Shown piece after piece: positions 22,609 to 34,380 of a stretch of 64,000 nucleotides of DNA. The notes beneath the pieces were generated by a model. It searched no databases, had not been told where the DNA came from, and saw only the letters and a list, made by a program, of their open reading frames with translations. Origin of the DNA: Lepeophtheirus salmonis. Its lineage: Eukaryota > Arthropoda > Copepoda > Siphonostomatoida > Caligidae. Where the stretch lies: contig NC_052136.2 in NCBI RefSeq assembly GCF_016086655.4, positions 16,616,001 to 16,680,000 of the forward strand. The letters run 5' to 3'. Within the stretch, counting starts at the first letter, position 1. Each line of letters opens with the position of its first letter. A program made the translations under genes and the position numbers.

Positions 22609-23485
22609 GTTGATTAGCAAAAAAAAAAACTGAAACGCTTAAAAAAATGATGAAAGATGTTGATCGTGTTGAGTATTTTTTTAGTCCTAAAAATAATTAA
22701 AAAAATCATTATTAAATATTTTAGAAAACAGAATTAGATATAAGAAAAATATTAAATAGTTGAGCAACATTATTTCATGTTTTTAACACCTCTTATTATT
22801 ATTAAAAGGAATATATACGTAAATTTATGCAATAGGCATTCGGACCAAATGTCTTGCTATTTCTATCAATGATACTCAAGAAATATATATACATTATGTA
22901 TATAGAAAAAATTGTGAAAGTTTATTATTGAACATATTTAAATATTCAACACACAAAATCAAATTATTTCCTTTTTCTAAATTAATAAACAGAGAAAAAC
23001 CTTACTTCATATCAAATCATATTGAATGCATAAAAAACCCTAACATATTAAGTATTAAATAATATCATCTTCTTTCAAGGATTCCTTTTTTTGAAGATAC
23101 GAAAAAGACAGAACCACAAATTAATAGTAGTAACATTAAAAGAAGATTAAATCATTCATTACTAATTTCCATGTTAGAATATTTTATTTTAAATTGTTGA
23201 TAAAAAGAGTATAATTGAACATTGCTTTGTGTTGAACGCAAAATTTCCTTCACCACTTTTATATTATTATTTTTCATAAGGTTATCTGTTTGTTCTATAA
23301 CTAAGAAGGGGCTCTCGATAATTAATATCTGGATGAAACTATTAAGGATAGTATTTCACACCAAGTGTACTATCCTACAGAGTGTCCCAGTGAAGTGTGA
23401 ATAAACTTTGGAAAGATTGTATTGACTTATTAAATAATGTACCAATTTTTTGATGTACTATTAAATGATGGAGGAATTTTTTTTA
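22609..23485. other. AT-rich spacer, nothing recognised
   Basis: It would include the promoter of the minus-strand His-rich gene near 22620-22700, but no clear TATA box was found. Otherwise A/T-rich with no supported exon. Confidence 0.4.
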
Positions 23486-23489
23486 TCAG

Positions 23490-23935
23490 ACCAAAAACAA
23501 GTGAGATGGATGCCAAAAGAAATCCTGGGCGAGCACTTCTTCACCGTGAATGAGTTATGAAGAGATCTCCTGCATCGCTTCCTGCTCAAAGGGTATCATT
23601 AACAAGATTAAATAGCCGAAGGAAGACAGTAAGAAACTTAAGAGGAAACCCTACGGCCAAAAAAAAACCAAAAGGGGTGTGTAACAACTTAGCAAATTTC
23701 TGGATCAATGCGCACTCTGTCCGAACCAGACTCCAACCCTTTTGAATATGGGATCTGTGGCACCATCGAGAGGAAGGCCTGTGCCACCTCCTATGTATAT
23801 TTCTTGCTGTGGAAAAGGAGGGGGCTGAAATGTCGAATAAATAGGTGAAAAAGATCGGCCTGCCTTTAGGGCTAAGATCGAGGGCACAGCAGAGGCCAAG
23901 GGTGGTCACTCTGATATTGTATTGTTTTTGTAAAG
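23490..23935 (+). pseudogene. Mariner-type transposase C-terminal relic
   Basis: The stretch around 23700-23800 reads, across a frameshift, FWINAHSV then LQPFEYGICGTIERKACATS. This is the D-x-N-P-x-x-Y-x-x-W-G-x-x-E-x-K-A-C-A block of mariner transposases; the third catalytic residue is changed (E where D is expected). Near 23868 another frame reads FRAKIEGTAEAKGGHSDI, the family's F-R-x-R-[IL]-E-x-V-I-x-A-x-G-G-H tail. Locally GC-richer than its surroundings. Terminal repeats were not found. Confidence 0.7.
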
Positions 23936-24379
23936 TAACATAAATAAATTAAGTCTCATAGTCTTGAGAATTTTGATAAGGTTGAGCTTGGGAAAATTCG
24001 TTCACAATTCCAAGGAACACAATGTAAAAAGGTCTTATTCTGCAATATTCAGAAGTTATTAAATTTATCTGAAAAAATTGCACATTGGATCATCTGACTT
24101 ATTGTCCTCCCGTCTTGTGACTAAAAATGCAGAATATAAGCTATTAATAAATAAAATTAAAATGACAATTATAAGAAAATTGGATGCCATTTACTCCAGA
24201 ATCCTCTGGATAGTGTACCTTAAGATTTTCATGGAAGAAATTTCTAGGGGAAAAACTACATACATACTATCATGTAAAGTTTCATCAAGGTATGAAATAT
24301 GAATGATGTAGGATCAACAAAACACTCCTAGTACCGGCTCTAACAATAGAGTAGTCATGACATTCTTTTATTTATATAA

Positions 24380-24440
24380 AACAACTTTTGTACGTACCAC
24401 TAGAGGGAGTTAGCGTGTAACCATAATTTGAGAACACCTG
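24380..24440. mobile_element. hAT-type MITE end fragment
   Basis: Read on the minus strand from 24431, CAGGTGTTCTCAAATTATGG continues into CCCTCTAGTGGTACG, a hAT MITE-like terminus. The partner end was not identified. Confidence 0.45.
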
Positions 24441-26070
24441 ATTTAAAATCAGGTATTGAAATAAAAATCGCTTTAATGAATTACTTATTTTTTGACATTT
24501 GCTACAAATAAATATCCATTTATATAAATTTCAAAACAAATTCGATTCCTTCTTTAAATAATAGTTACCAGTACTTACATATATAAATTAATAATATTAT
24601 ATGATTTTTTAGTGAGGAAGTTTTTGTCTTAAAGGGAGAAATGGAACATATATAGAAGCCGCAAAGATTATTTTAATATTTTTTATCAACTCATCTAACG
24701 AAAATTAATATATTCTTCATTTAAATATATGCATACATATATATTAGGATGTAATAATAGAATTTATACATTCAAGGTTTTCTTAGTTTCAATTCATTAT
24801 TAAAAAACATTATAATGAGTTGTAGAAAAATCAAGAGCTTACATAAATACACAGTGTTTATTCATAGGGATAGTAGGATTATTTACAATTGTGTTCTAAA
24901 GCTAAATCAAATGCAATTCTCCACAACTCCATTAAAATGAGGGGGGAGTGAGGTGAATTTAGAAGGTAGTTTGCACTCTTCTTTACTACTATAGTAAAAT
25001 TCAGAAGTGAGAACTTGAACTCTTGACTCAATACAAGAGAGAATATGTAGTAAATTATTAGTGATGAATGAGATCTTTGTGAAAAAATGATATTTTGTTG
25101 TGGCCATTACTTTTGATTTATTTTAAGTAATTTACACATAACTCAAGAAAACTCTTTGATTCAAGTCAATAAACCAAAATTATAGTCTTCAAATTAGCTC
25201 TAAAGAAGTAGGAAGACTTGAACAGGGTTTGGAAAGAATATTTAGGTAATTGGACTTGTGAGCAAAGGTTTGGAACTGGATACCAAAAATGATCAACACC
25301 GGAATATAATTACTTATATGAATAGATTGATTTTTTTAAATATATATATATGTTAATATGTCAATATTGATAAATACATGATATAAAAATTTAAAGGGGG
25401 CTTCTTAAACTTTTTTGTGTCTTAAGCTCCCCACCCTTCAAATAAAAATTGGAAGCGACGTCACTGATTTGCAATTTACAAACTTTCTATCATCTTTGGT
25501 AAGTTGCAGATGGGGAAGGTGGCCTCAAGTCCATGTTTTGTAGACTTGCATCTCAACATGACCTGACAATCATAGACTCGCAACCTGACGGAGTATTGAA
25601 AGCTATGACTCGCGACTTTATTTGAACTAAATACTGTATTGGATTTCAAACAAATTTTGATACAACTTTCTTGCAATTGTTTCAATTTTTTAAAGAGGTA
25701 AGTATATAAAAATCACTCTTCATAGCACCCTATACAGTAGAATTAGAAATATTTAGAACTGGACTCAATCATGATATTCAAGGGCTTGGACTTGTCAGAA
25801 AATACTTGCAGAGTCTTTCAATATGTACACTAGTAAAGTTTCAATATATTCAAAGTGGTGCAAGATAATTTTGTAACAAGCATTTTTGCACCTGGTCTTG
25901 CCACGGGAAATTTTAGCCGCCTTTTTATATTATCGTTTCAAATTTTACTTTTGTATCTCGATGATATTATTAGGAGAAGAAGAAAATAATATCTATATGA
26001 TTGACTTATAATTTATCAACCATTGGTAAATGAATTTTATAGTCCGTCCTGTTTTTCTTTGATTTTGAAT
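24441..26070. other. AT-rich spacer, nothing recognised
   Basis: Short open frames only. No motif, splice-bounded exon or repeat end that I can support. Confidence 0.4.
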
Positions 26071-26424
26071 TGTACGAGGGTCGTTTGAAAAGTTCGTGCA
26101 AAGTCCAAGAGATGCACTACTGGCGCATATCAATGTTATTTTTATTTAGTAGAATCTCTTGGAAGAGCACATACCAACTTTCAGCCAGATCAGTCTATTC
26201 CTTGCTGTTTGGCATTCGTTTGAATGGAGGAAGTTGAGTGATTTTTTTAAATGGACGGAAAAATAATTTCGTGTGTTGATTAGGAAAGGCAAAACCCCTA
26301 TGAAGACTAAAAATGAAAGGACTCTCCAACTTCGATTAGAATAGTTTATAGGAGTTTCAAAATTTTGGGAGTGGTCATATGGCTACAAGTGACGCTGAAC
26401 ATTATGGACGCCCTATTGAGGTTT

Positions 26425-26525
26425 ACTTCTCCAGAAATCACTGATAAAATCCATGATATGGTGATGGATGAAAGAAGAGTGAAGATATATGAGATTGCTA
26501 GTCCTGTGGGCATCTCGAGTTGGAA
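26425..26525 (+). pseudogene. Mariner transposase second HTH segment
   Basis: The + strand reads TSPEITDKIHDMVMDERRVK and then IYEIASPVGISS, the P-E-x-V-x-K-V-H-D-M-V-M-x-D-R-R-x-x-x-x-E-I-A-x-x-x-G-I-S region of mariner transposases. After GISS the frame leaves the family consensus, exactly where the inverted segment begins. The sequence upstream is frameshifted. Confidence 0.75.
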
Positions 26526-26537
26526 ACCTATTTCCAT

Positions 26538-26740
26538 TAATTTTATGACAACAACTGCTGGTCATGAGCTGATGCATAGTTGATTTGAAAAAGGACTTTT
26601 GTTGCAAGAGTTTTTCTTGTAGCTCGGTTTTCAAACTGTACAATAACGATGAATAATATGCACCTGTAATAGTTTTACCCTTTTCTAGAGAGTCGATGAG
26701 AATTATTCCTTGCGAATCCAAAATACACTCGCCATAATCT
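26538..26740 (-). pseudogene. Inverted mariner catalytic-core segment
   Basis: The minus strand reads DSQGIILIDSLEKGKTITGA, then YYSSLLYSLKTELQEK, the W-D-x-x-G-I-I-x-I-D-Y-L-x-K-G-x-T-I-x-x-x-Y-Y block of mariners. After a frameshift it reads FFKSTMHQLM / INYASAHDQ, corresponding to the HQDNAPAH block; the catalytic aspartate is replaced by asparagine. It faces the HTH segment tail to tail at about 26520-26538. Confidence 0.75.
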
Positions 26741-26904
26741 TTCCGACATATTCAAATGAATACCATAAAGAAAAAAATTGACCGATCCGGCTGAAAGTTG
26801 GTATGTGCTCTTCCAGAGATAATACTAACAAAAAATAACTATGATATGCGACAGTAATGGCATATCTCGGACTTTGCATGGATTTTTCAAACGACTCTCA
26901 AATA

Positions 26905-27590
26905 CATTCAGTTGATCATTTTTTTTTTGGGGGATTTCAAATATTATCCCAAAATGGAAGAGTTGCTTAATTTTCATATAAAATTACATCTATTAAGTAT
27001 TGAATATTCCTTCTTTATTATTATTTATTAATAATTTCATCATTAATTTCATTTTTTGTTATTCTCCTATTTATTTAGTTAATCTGATCGAGGTACAACA
27101 GTAAAGTTCAAACAGATTATATAAAAATGCAGCGAAAATGGCATACGGCAAGACCTCCTCAAGGCAAAATTACCAACGGCAAAAATGTAGCTCTCAAATT
27201 ATCGGTTACGGTTCATTGTGTATTAATTAAAGATGCATAAAGTAGTAGTAACATTTAGACAATAACAGCTGAAAGAACAAATAAATATAATTTTGTCATA
27301 TTAATAAAATAACGCTGTGATGTACATAGACTATGTACAAATCATATTCTTAATTAGTCATTGTAATTATTCGTGCTCTAAGAATCCATCCAATAAATTG
27401 ATTCCTTCAAAAACATACATAAAATAGAAAATGAAGTAATTGTATTATGGTCATTTTATTGGACAGTTCCTTGGAGCAAGTCATTACAACAAAATGGACA
27501 ATCGGAAGAGGATGTTTCTTTTATATTTATTATTATTAATTAGGATATTAGTCTATAATAACTTCATATTTTTTACGGGATAAATACTAG
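26905..27590. other. AT-rich spacer, nothing recognised
   Basis: No supported exon or element end. Confidence 0.4.
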
Positions 27591-27591
27591 T

Positions 27592-28626
27592 GTTGGATCC
27601 GGTCTGAGAATCCTAAGTTGGTCTGAGACCGTCAGAATTTTTAGTCGACCAAACAAATTCGTGCTTTAAAGAAGTTTTCATCCCCCTCAAAGAAAAGTTC
27701 AGTCTCGGTCGGTCTCATTTAAACTTGCAGTAGACCAATTCCATAGGAACTGTTTATGCCAACTTGTTTTCAAATCCATGGTGTTCGTATTGCAGCAAAC
27801 TCAATAGGATTTTAAAAGATAATTAAGCCTGAAAACATTATGAAATGTGAAACATCTAAGCTCAAAGCAAAGTTTATACTACACGAAAATAATGCCTCGG
27901 AGTCATTGGAATTTTTAGCCAGAAATTCGAACTCCTTTCAGAGTTTAAAATTTGGAGTCCTGTCAGGTTCTGATTTAAAAGAAGACGCCTTAATGGTTAT
28001 TCGTGTACGTCAAGCAGTCCCTATCAGCAACATCTGAAGGGGAGGGTGGATTTAAGGAATTTTTCCCTTTTTTAATAGAAAACTTAATATTTGAATTATT
28101 TTTCAAAAAACTTTACATATAAAATTTAATTTCATTACTTTTTTTTAAATCAATTTTCTGTCAAAAGTTATGGATTTTAAAAATTTCTCTCGAAAAAATT
28201 TAAAATTTAATTTTTATTCTTTTGTGAACAGTTGTGGATATTAAAAAATATTTTTTTGGGAATAAGTATGAATTTTTGAAAAATTTTTCGAAAAAAATTA
28301 AAATTTAATTTTTTAAGATTTTTTTCCCACAAATTTAATTTCCCCCCCGACACACACACACCAAAAAAATAAATGTAAATGTATAAAACTGCTGGAGCCC
28401 TGCTTATGACGTCATGTACTTTAAAATAGGTGATATCTGATCATCTGTAGAATAAAGTCATATAGTGTTAAATGTACGACCGGGAAAAATTGCTTAACGA
28501 TTTATTTTCAATCTACAGTCTAAGATTTCGGTCTGGGCCAAATATCGATCCAAATTGGTCTAGAAAATGTCCCTTAAGACCGAACCGAGAAAAAATTTGG
28601 TCCTGAGCCGAGTCTCAAAATTAATA
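27592..28626 (+). repeat. Family C TIR element interrupted by a family A MITE
   Basis: The left end TAGTGTTGGATCCGGTCTGA matches the family C termini at 18512 and 51113. The right end GCCGAGTCTCAAAATTA resembles the GAGTCTCAACACTA end at 33127. The family A copy at 28038-28401 lies inside, so A inserted after C. A 65-codon frame at 27840-28037 matches no domain I know and is not called. Confidence 0.6.
28038..28401 (-). repeat. Family A MITE, minus orientation, nested
   Basis: The right end reverse-complemented reads AGGGCTCCAGCAGTTTTATA. The left end is AGGGGAGGGTGGATTTAAGG. The interior is the family's alternating A/T blocks with one C-run (TTTCCCCCCCG). Confidence 0.65.
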
Positions 28627-30240
28627 AGTACAAAAAAGTAATATAATTGAAACTTAGATTTTCACTTCAACTACCTATTCAAGACCTTGGTAGGACGGGG
28701 TATTTTTGTCAACTGCATTAAGATCAAGGTTAATTTATAGTTAATTTAATTCGAGTTTTTAAGGATTTAGGAACTTATTTATTTTCTATCAAAACATAAA
28801 TGTATTCAGGCAGATCGTTGACGCACCATAAATATAATGAGATAGAACAGATGATGTTTACAGACTACCAAAATAAATAATTTTTTTTAAATAATAGTTA
28901 GTTATTTTTTATACAACAAACATAATCACATACACAAAACCAACATACTTTGTTTTAAGAAAAAAAATCCTGTTTCACATAAAAAATATTTCCGCAATAT
29001 TTGGAGTACATTAAGTACCATGAGAAAAATATTACAATATTAGTTCAATTTATTAACTTATTACAAAGGTTGCGTGATAATATTATTTATAGAAACTTTC
29101 TTGAAGTATTCAAGTGGACAAGAATATTTTTTGAGTATTTCGCACTATTAATTTTTCATTGCATTTTTCAACCAGATACTTATATTTATTCTTTAAAATA
29201 TAAATTACATATAACAGGTTGTTTTTTTAATATTCATTTTTTTAAGGCATTCAATAAATGGCCCCTTGCTACAGTTTTTCTTTTAGAGAAAACCATAAAA
29301 ACCCAAAAATGAATTATTAATTTCAAATTTTGTGAAAAAATATCAAAATTTGTGACTATATATTTTGACTGACATTTCAGGGACAACAAACTGTTGCCCC
29401 CCCCCCTCAAAGCCTGGTAGGTGGCCGTTGTTATCTATAACTATTGGAACATTATTTTATAAAGGTATAATTAACAGTCAAAAAACTAGTTAAGTAATGA
29501 GAATAAAAATGAATAGTTCGTCAAATAAATACAAAGAAGTTGTACATGTTTTAGCGATATCATTTTGATCCATTTTGTCATATTTTTTTAACTTTAGTAT
29601 TTCTGGGTAAAATGTATAAATAATTATATTTTTGAACTTATTTTTGCTAAATAAGAACTCCTAATGTAATTTTAATTAATTAACCAAATTAAATACATTT
29701 GTAAATTACTTCTGAATGATTATATACCTTGATTTTTTTTTTATCGGAAGTTCTATTTAAAACAAAATCACTTAAACCTCGTCATTCTACTTTAAATTTA
29801 ATTTTGAAAAAAACATTATTATTGAATAAAGAAGCATACATACTTTTTCGAATCCTAACGTTAAAATTTTAATAGAATTTTATACCAGCCCAATATAAAA
29901 GGTCCTAATATAATCAATTTAATAGAATTTATCCTTAAAAAATATTCCATATGAAATGTATGTCAATACATTAACAGTCAGAACATTTTTCACTTTTGTA
30001 TATGAAAAAGTAATTATAAATAATACAATATTCTATATTTTATCTTCAAAAACCTCAATTAGAAAAAGTCAAAATATTGAATATCAAAAATTTAAATTTT
30101 GAGAAAACAATGTATACAAATAATAATGACGATAAATTAGAAATTACGTTAAAAAAGAATCAAAAATACCCTGTAAACAAGAATGTTTCTAAAGATAACA
30201 AAGTTAAACAATGACGGTTATTTTTATTGTATTTTTGACC
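28627..30240. other. AT-rich spacer, nothing recognised
   Basis: The 103-codon frame at 29001-29312 is Phe/Ile/Tyr-rich, as expected of chance frames in A/T-rich DNA, and shows no motif. A C10 run lies near 29397. Confidence 0.45.
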
Positions 30241-30270
30241 ATCTTCCTTTTTGCTATATTGTACTCTCAG

Positions 30271-30361
30271 TATATAAAATCACTCATCTTATTTCAGTTT
30301 TAGGCAAAGAGTATCATATTATAAGTCAACATTATCTTATATATTACATTACTCCAAGGTG
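30271..30361 (+). promoter_or_regulatory. Possible TATA promoter with untranslated first exon
   Basis: TATATAAAAT (30271-30280) is followed by an initiator-like TTTCAGTTTT (30292-30301) and, about 60 bp later, a consensus splice donor CAAG|GTGAGT (cut after 30358). This could be a non-coding first exon of a gene whose coding exons I cannot find. The TATA-to-initiator spacing (about 23 bp) is short. Confidence 0.3.
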
Positions 30362-30472
30362 AGTTTGCGTGATTAAAATTTGTTTTTATTCCGAAGAAAT
30401 AGACATCTAAGGTGAGTTTGCGTGATTAAAATTTGTTTTTATTCCGAGGAAATAGACATCTAAGGTGAGTTT
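30356..30472 (+). repeat. 53-bp tandem duplication containing a splice-donor motif
   Basis: Units start at 30356 and 30409 with a partial third at 30462, each opening AAGGTGAGTTTGCGTGATTA (the third only to GAGTTT). The two full units differ by one base (GAAGAAAT versus GAGGAAAT), indicating recent duplication. Confidence 0.9.
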
Positions 30473-30697
30473 CCATACAAGTCAATAGTCTTGTTTATTC
30501 GATCAAATACAGTCGAGTCTTAGGAATGGTGAAAAGAGATCATTCTCTAGCCTCTAAAAATTATCCTTTTCAAAATCAAAAGGTTTTGTAATTTAACATA
30601 TTACTTTTTGTAGGAGTAAAAATGGTACAATAAATTAAATTTTGGAACGAAAATCGGTATCAACTTTTTAGGGAATGTATTTTAAGTAGCATTCCGC

Positions 30698-30946
30698 AGG
30701 GGCGTCCGCAGGACTTTATTTTGGGAAGCATAGTTTTAGGAATTTTTTTAGTAAAAAAAAATCAAATTTTTTATATATCGCATAATTCAGTCAAATTTCC
30801 TTTTTTTAGAAAAGAAATCCTTAATTCATTTACCTATGTTGTAACACAAAAAAATTTCATCCTGACGAAAAAAAATTCAAATCCAATGTAAAAATTTGTT
30901 GATTTTGGGATGAGAGGTCTACAGCCCCCCTCCTGCGGATGCCCCT
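30698..30946 (+). repeat. Family A MITE, best complete copy
   Basis: It starts AGGGGCGTCCGCAGGACTTT and ends CTCCTGCGGATGCCCCT. The two termini are inverted repeats of about 15 bp (AGGGGCGTCCGCAGG versus AGGGGCATCCGCAGG). Length 249 bp. The ends of this copy define the family. Confidence 0.85.
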
Positions 30947-31941
30947 CATTAATAAACAAAAAATATTTTAAATCCCAAAATCTCTTTTGAGTTCATAGAA
31001 ATATATATCAGTTCCCAATCGTGCCGTGAACACTTCTGATAGTTTTGGAAACTTAACTTTATTTATATCTCATTATATTTATAAATAATTGTATTATAAT
31101 ATTTTTATGTATTTAAATTTTATAATTTATAAATTAAAAGCTTAAAGAGTCCAACATCAATTGCAGCTTTCATTACATATACATAACCTCTTCAGTTATC
31201 CATCAAAGAAATTTATTTTTTCTCTTTTTAGTAAACTCATTATGTAAGTGCCTTTTGTTTAATGGGTGTGCCCACAGGATTAGCTCATCATATCATTACT
31301 CACATAATGATAGAGGTAACTTTTTTTTTTCATATTTGATTATTAAAGTATGTTTTATCGAATAGTTTATTTAGTTAAAGATAACGTTCGTTTTTCTCAA
31401 ATAATTGTAAGCAAGAAAATTTCTAACGCGGATTTTCTTTCCCGCCAAAAAATAAACATTTGAAATCACATACCCTATTGAATTCTTGAAATAAATTCAT
31501 ATGATGTGGTAAACCACATTTAATCGTTCCCTCCTCATGTTTTAGATAATAATGTTAACAGCACTAGAAATTAAAAAAGCACCGTTCAGGTTGCAACTAC
31601 AATAAATATCACAATCGTTTAAGGTAATATTGTTAACAAATCTGAATATATGTATAATTATGTATTAACAAACATACTTGTTTAGAACTCAGATGTGTAA
31701 TTTTACAAGAGCTTTACTTATAGCGATTAGTATATTGAAATATACTTTTTATCTACAAGCAAATCATAGGGAGAAGATTTATAACTATTATTTTTCAATA
31801 TTCTTGTTACATGCAAAAATATAGCGTGTAGTATATAAGGCTCTAATGTATTTTCCAATTTACCTATGTACTATATGCCTATCTACCTACGTATCTGCCT
31901 TGATCCCAACTCAATCTAAAATAAATTTACCACATAAATAT
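30947..31941. other. AT-rich spacer, nothing recognised
   Basis: No supported exon or repeat end. Confidence 0.4.
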
Positions 31942-32390
31942 TAGTGTTTGGTTTCAGTTTGGTATCTTAAACCAGTCTGAGACCGTAATAACTTTTATTC
32001 GGCAAAACTTATTGACTCCTTTGAAAGAAGTTCAGTCTACTCAACGAGTCGTTACTATGCTTTTTCTTTGAGAGAGTTACTTTTTCACAAAAAAAAATAT
32101 CATCTTTTTACTAATTGACAACAACGAATTATCAATTGCATATTGAGACAACATAACTATTGTTTGCAGTACCATCCATTTCAGTCTCGGTCCGGCCAAG
32201 TCCAATACAGTCCTCCATATCTGCACTAAAATTTATTTTGTGTCTTCCTTGATGACGTCAATCAAGTTTATTTCTTCTTTATTTAATCAGTTCTTGTAGT
32301 ACTGAAAGTCCGAAGAACCAGTCCCAAAGACTAATAAGACCAGTCCTAAGATTATACTCAACCGATTAGATAAGAAGTGGCACAACACTA
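31942..32390. repeat. Family C element, both ends
   Basis: It begins TAGTGTTTGGTTTCAGTTTG and ends GGCACAACACTA, so TAGTGTT/AACACTA are inverted. Internal 'CAGTCTGAGACCG' and 'AGTTCAGTCT' blocks are shared with 27592-28030. Confidence 0.6.
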
Positions 32391-32399
32391 GTTATAACT

Positions 32400-33127
32400 C
32401 ACCCTCTCCAATAATACGCACCGGTTTTATAAAAAAAAAATTGGTCTAGATTGTCCCAAAGAAAAAATAAATTTTTATATATAAAATTTGGTCTAGACCA
32501 GGGGTGTCTAACCCGTGACTATGAGGATACATTTTGGACCGCTTAATATCTAGCAGCAGCCTACTAACTCTCACTTCAAGTAGTATTTTTTAGTAAGTAA
32601 AATTGTCACAATATCAAATCAACGCGTATATTATACTGAGAACGCCATTGAACAGGATTTGCCCAGTTTTGAAGCAGTTTGGCCTTGAAAATGCAATATG
32701 GCCTTTTTTTTATATTTGACCTAAATTTGAGATAAATATATATTCAAGAAATTTGTTTTATGACGACATTTTCAATAAAATCTAATTTAATAGGTTCTGT
32801 GACCCCTTAACATATTTCAAGTGCAATGCAGCCCATTAAATTAAAAGATTGGATATCCTTGTTCTAGACTGATTTTAGAGATAAATCGTTGATGGCATCA
32901 TGTGTGTTTTCAAATTGTTATATGTTTTTCATATGTATACAATTCGTAAATAAGATTAAAGGAGAAACTTGGTCCCTAGAGTAATAGAGAAAAAGAAATG
33001 GGTCTATATATTGAGAATAAAAAAATGATTCACGATTTGAAGACGATTACATTTTGGTGTACGGTCAAACGTCTGAGCCGAAATATCAATACATAAAAAA
33101 TCGATCTTGGATCGAGTCTCAACACTA
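32400..33127. repeat. Family C-related segment with hAT MITE inserted
   Basis: 'TTGGTCTAGA' before the insertion and 'GAGTCTCAACACTA' at the right end match family C. The left end is not clear. The segment is split by the hAT MITE at 32499-32861. Confidence 0.45.
32499..32861. mobile_element. hAT-type MITE, 363 bp
   Basis: The left terminus CAGGGGTGTCTAACCCGTG and the right terminus read inward, CAAGGATATCCAATC, are an imperfect inverted pair of the common hAT form. Flanking 8-mers GTCTAGAC (32491-32498) and TTCTAGAC (32862-32869) match at seven of eight positions. No open frame inside. Confidence 0.8.
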
Positions 33128-33612
33128 TCAAATACGCTAATAAAAAGCCATTTTTGTTAGTGATATTTTTAGTAAATACTGAATAAATAAAAAATGATAT
33201 ATTATATTTTTATTATGACGTCATTTGAATAAACACATTATATGTAAGGTTCATCTATTTGATTAATTCCCATCCATTTGGATATTGTTTTAATATTGAT
33301 GACATTATTTACAATGAATTAATGTATTTGCTGTAATATGAGACTCCATTGAAAGAAAATAGGGATGTGCGGATTTTAAAAAAGCCAATTGTTTAGTAAA
33401 TCTTTCCCCTGACGTCGTTGACAATATTTATTATTTTTATACCTCTGCTACTTTCACACAAAATCCTAATGCAAGTACTACCCTGGGGTATTTAGCTACC
33501 CCAATTTTTGATTTATCAGAGATACTATAATTGTCCTTAGTAATTGTTACATATTATTCTACCAGAATGTATTAACAAATTGGGAGTCAAATTACATAAT
33601 GGTAACGTTATC

Positions 33613-33814
33613 AGGGGTGTCAACAGGATTTTACTTTTTTGACAAATCTTATTATTTATTTTTTTTTATTTAGAAATGTCCTATTTGACAAATAAAATTA
33701 GAAATTCTTTAATATTTAATTTTTTTTGACAATATTATTCTGTTCATTATAATAATTTCTAAAAAGTAGGGGGACAGCTGGCAACTTGGCCACTATGGCT
33801 CTGGCGCCACCCCT
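33613..33814 (+). repeat. Family A MITE, diverged
   Basis: It begins AGGGGTGTCAACAGGATTTT and ends CTGGCGCCACCCCT, with the usual T/A-rich interior. Confidence 0.6.
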
Positions 33815-33924
33815 AAAAGTATCAATGAACAAATCGAATACTTTTTTACCAGTATATTTTGTACCTGTGAGTTTCTCATCTAAAATAGTAGCTGGAGAAA
33901 TTAATATATAATTTGAAGGGTGTA

Positions 33925-34380
33925 GAAGTTAATACGGGGCTTCGGGTTACGAGGTGTCGGCTTTCAAGCAAGCCTGCGGGCTTTTTGGGCCAAAATATGA
34001 GAATCTATACAATAAAAATAATCCAATATATACTCATGATATATTTAAGACATCAGCATTCAATATATTTTTTTTTTTTTTAAGATAAGCGTTCGCTCAT
34101 ATTTTGATCGCCAGTCATTACTATAGCATACAGCTTTATGCCATCATAATTTTAAGTCATTTCTGGATGCCAATGTAAGCGTAATTCTTAAAAAGAAATA
34201 AATAACGTCATCGTCAGCTAATTTTATAAAGTGTCAAATTCAGGATGACGTCATCAATTAATTTTAAAGGAATTATTTTACATTAGAAGTAAGTGGCGGG
34301 CTCGAAGGCTCAGGCAACGAATTTTTTTATCTTGCAGACAGTGGACTTTCCGGCTCAACCCATGAATCTATCCACTTCTA
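33925..34380. mobile_element. Possible hAT-type element with G/C-rich ends
   Basis: The left part 'TAGAAGTTAATACGGGGCTTC' with 'GCCTGCGGGCTTTTTGGGCC' is mirrored by the right part 'GGCGGGCTCGAAGGCTCAGG', ending 'CCACTTCTAG'. Inverted TAGAAGT termini suggest one element. No target duplication is evident. Confidence 0.35.

Larger units (their letters stand above)
26075..26902. mobile_element. Rearranged mariner with ~120-bp terminal inverted repeats (M4)
   Basis: TA dinucleotides flank the element (26073-26074 and 26903-26904). The left arm (26075-26196) begins CGAGGGTCGTTTGAAAAGTT. The right arm (26780-26902), reverse-complemented, contains GAGAGTCGTTTGAAAAATCC, and both arms run through AGAGCACATACCAACTTTCA to GATCAGTC/GATCGGTC. 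Inverted repeats this long are far beyond the ~30 bp usual for mariners. Between the arms lie a + strand HTH segment and a − strand catalytic segment, so the element contains an inversion. Confidence 0.85.

Noticed and set aside
25450..25460. GAAGCGACGTCACTG resembling a family A terminus
   Set aside because: No G/C-run or A/T interior of the family beside it; chance similarity.
29001..29312. 103-codon open frame
   Set aside because: Phe/Ile/Tyr/Lys-rich composition typical of chance frames in A/T-rich DNA; no motif, splice signal or repeat context.
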